The notes under the pieces are model-generated. The model was not told the DNA's origin. It searched no databases and saw only the letters and a list, made by a program, of their open reading frames with translations. A stretch of DNA of 64,000 nucleotides from Fibrobacter sp. Its GTDB lineage: Bacteria > Fibrobacterota > Fibrobacteria > Fibrobacterales > Fibrobacteraceae. A program made the position numbers and the translations under genes. Below, one piece after another: positions 63,108 to 64,000 of this stretch; the stretch's first letter is position 1; every line of letters begins with the position of its first letter. Location of the stretch: assembly GCA_024399035.1 (NCBI GenBank), contig JAKSID010000005.1, positions 29,081 to 93,080 of the forward strand, read 5' to 3'.

Positions 63108-63638
63108 ATGAATTTAAAGAAAATCATTTTGCTAATTCTTTGTATTTTCTCATTATCATTGTGCGACGGTTTAGATGACGCTTTCGAGTCAGCCCCAATT
63201 GTAGCAAACTACTGTGTTGATCATGGCAATCAGCCAAAATTGAAATTAAGTAAAATTAACCAAGATACCCCAGTCATTTATCTTTCCGAAACAGACTCCA
63301 TTGAATGTTCTTGCTATTCAAAGCAATCGCGTGCAAGCTTTGACTTGCCAATAAAGCCAGGGGCCTCCCTAAATTGCTCAGAAGATTCATCTTTTTATGC
63401 ACGAAAATCTTGCGCGACAAAGAAAGCGCAAATGATTCCAGCCACTTACAAGTTTGAAATACCCAAAGAATACAAGATACCTCAAAATTATCTCGACATG
63501 CACGGAAACGACTTTGTAAAGAAACTATACAAAAAGAACTTCCAAGTATTTCTAGAGACAGGATTTACCTGCAACAATGCGGAGCCCTACTTCTTGGAGC
63601 AACGTTTTAAGATAAACATCACAGGACCTTGCAAGTAA
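63108..63638 (+). CDS. Island secreted Cys-rich protein, 176 residues
   Basis: The signal MNLKKIILLILCIFSLSLCD could end at a lipobox-like LSLC. The mature part has CSCYSKQSRASFDLPIKPG and the C-terminal FKINITGPCK shared in pattern with the previous gene. It starts eight bases after that gene's stop. I do not recognise it. It is the last intact gene before the duplicated dnaA fragment. Confidence 0.7.
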   Translation: MNLKKIILLILCIFSLSLCDGLDDAFESAPIVANYCVDHGNQPKLKLSKINQDTPVIYLSETDSIECSCYSKQSRASFDLPIKPGASLNCSEDSSFYARKSCATKKAQMIPATYKFEIPKEYKIPQNYLDMHGNDFVKKLYKKNFQVFLETGFTCNNAEPYFLEQRFKINITGPCK

Positions 63639-63700
63639 GCAAATTGATTTAAAACACAAAAAAATCAAGCACTTTTTTTTGGGGGGGATTCCAAATTTAA

Positions 63701-63802
63701 GGCAAGGACCACTCCACCGTGGTTCACGCCATCAAGAGCATCAAGAAGGAGATGGAAACAGATCCCAGCTTTGCACGTTTGATCGAAAGCCTCAAGAATT
63801 GA
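63701..63802 (+). pseudogene. Duplicated 3' end of dnaA
   Basis: These bases match 59106-59204 inside dnaA at 93 of 99 positions. All six differences are at third codon positions and keep the amino acid (GAA/GAG, TTC/TTT, CGC/CGT, ATT/ATC, CTG/CTC, AAC/AAT). The fragment encodes GKDHSTVVHAIKSIKKEM and ends SLKN plus TGA, four residues shorter than dnaA. It is not preceded by a start codon. A T8-G7 homopolymer run lies just upstream at 63673-63687. Confidence 0.92.
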
Positions 63803-64000
63803 TAACGTATATTGTCTTTCGCAAATTCCTCTAAGGGGGTAAAAAAAATAGGATGTTCCAATTTTTAGATTTGAAATAACCACAAATCAACCTAAAAAGA
63901 AAACATCCTATGGATAACAATATAATTAAAATTGACGAAGAAGGCGATAACGTATATTGTCTTTCGCAAATTCCTCTAAGGGGGTAAAAAAAATAGGATG
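63801..64000. repeat. 55-bp direct repeat and 10-bp inverted repeat at the right edge
   Basis: An identical 55-base block starting GATAACGTATATTGTCTTTC occurs at 63801-63855 and 63946-64000, a period of 145 bases; it may continue past the window. Between the copies, ATAGGATGTT (63848-63857) and AACATCCTAT (63902-63911) are perfect inverted repeats. No gene longer than 25 codons is seen here. Confidence 0.8.
63910..63987 (+). other. Short open frame, 25 codons, in the terminal repeat
   Basis: ATG at 63910 starts MDNNIIKIDEEGDNVYC and stops at 63985-63987. It has no ribosome site and may be the beginning of a gene cut off by the repeat, or chance. Confidence 0.2.

Overview
The window looks like a chromosomal segment of a Fibrobacter species, a rumen or gut fibre degrader. 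Two predicted lipoproteins end in the FISUMP domain typical of Fibrobacter. Poly-serine linkers and a type IX secretion-like C-terminal domain also occur, and a Dcu-type dicarboxylate carrier sits beside malate dehydrogenase, which fits a succinate producer. dnaA and a stretch with DnaA-box-like sites lie near the right end, so the region may be close to the replication origin. No rRNA, tRNA or CRISPR array was seen.

Left part (1-6.7 kb): 5' end of a Dcu carrier, mdh, a collagen-like FISUMP lipoprotein, a frameshifted TauE/SafE permease, a YfcE-like phosphodiesterase and a TIGR01212-type radical SAM protein. From 6.7 to 25.1 kb lies an almost complete aryl polyene (APE) pigment cluster. A divergent promoter region at 22.0-22.14 kb separates apeB-C-D-like genes (plus) from a minus-strand operon whose order matches apeE to apeR. 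ApeG, ApeH and ApeI are fused into one protein and ApeJ is split in two. Four tandem outer-membrane-barrel-like genes, one of them broken, follow apeR directly.

Middle part (25-54.9 kb): mostly housekeeping genes (NCS2 purine permease, argH, tadA, gltD, mnmG, proS, aguB-aguA, murC, rluD). Among them, at 28.2-35.1 kb, is an uncharacterised minus-strand operon. It encodes a MotA/ZorA-like channel with a roughly 400-residue tail, a MotB/ZorB-like OmpA partner, two unknown proteins, a beta-helix exported protein, a lipoprotein and an NCS1 permease. A small four-helix-bundle gene between murC and rluD is bounded by 14-bp perfect inverted repeats.

Right part (54.9-64 kb): four related hairpins in a 400-bp non-coding stretch, lspA, a squalene/phytoene synthase-like gene, a putative origin with dnaA, then an AT-rich island of four genes for secreted Cys-rich proteins. 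One of these carries an HExxH motif. The island is followed by a second, synonymously diverged copy of the last 99 bases of dnaA, which suggests that it arrived by recombination or integration at the dnaA 3' end.

Dispersed palindromic repeats of two kinds (GATTGCTTCG..CGCAATGACA and GATCCCGG..CCGGGATGAC) lie between genes. One has expanded in frame into the 3' end of the ApeGHI fusion gene. Several genes have a TATATT/TACATT-like -10 box ending only 6-7 bases before the ATG, which suggests leaderless transcripts.
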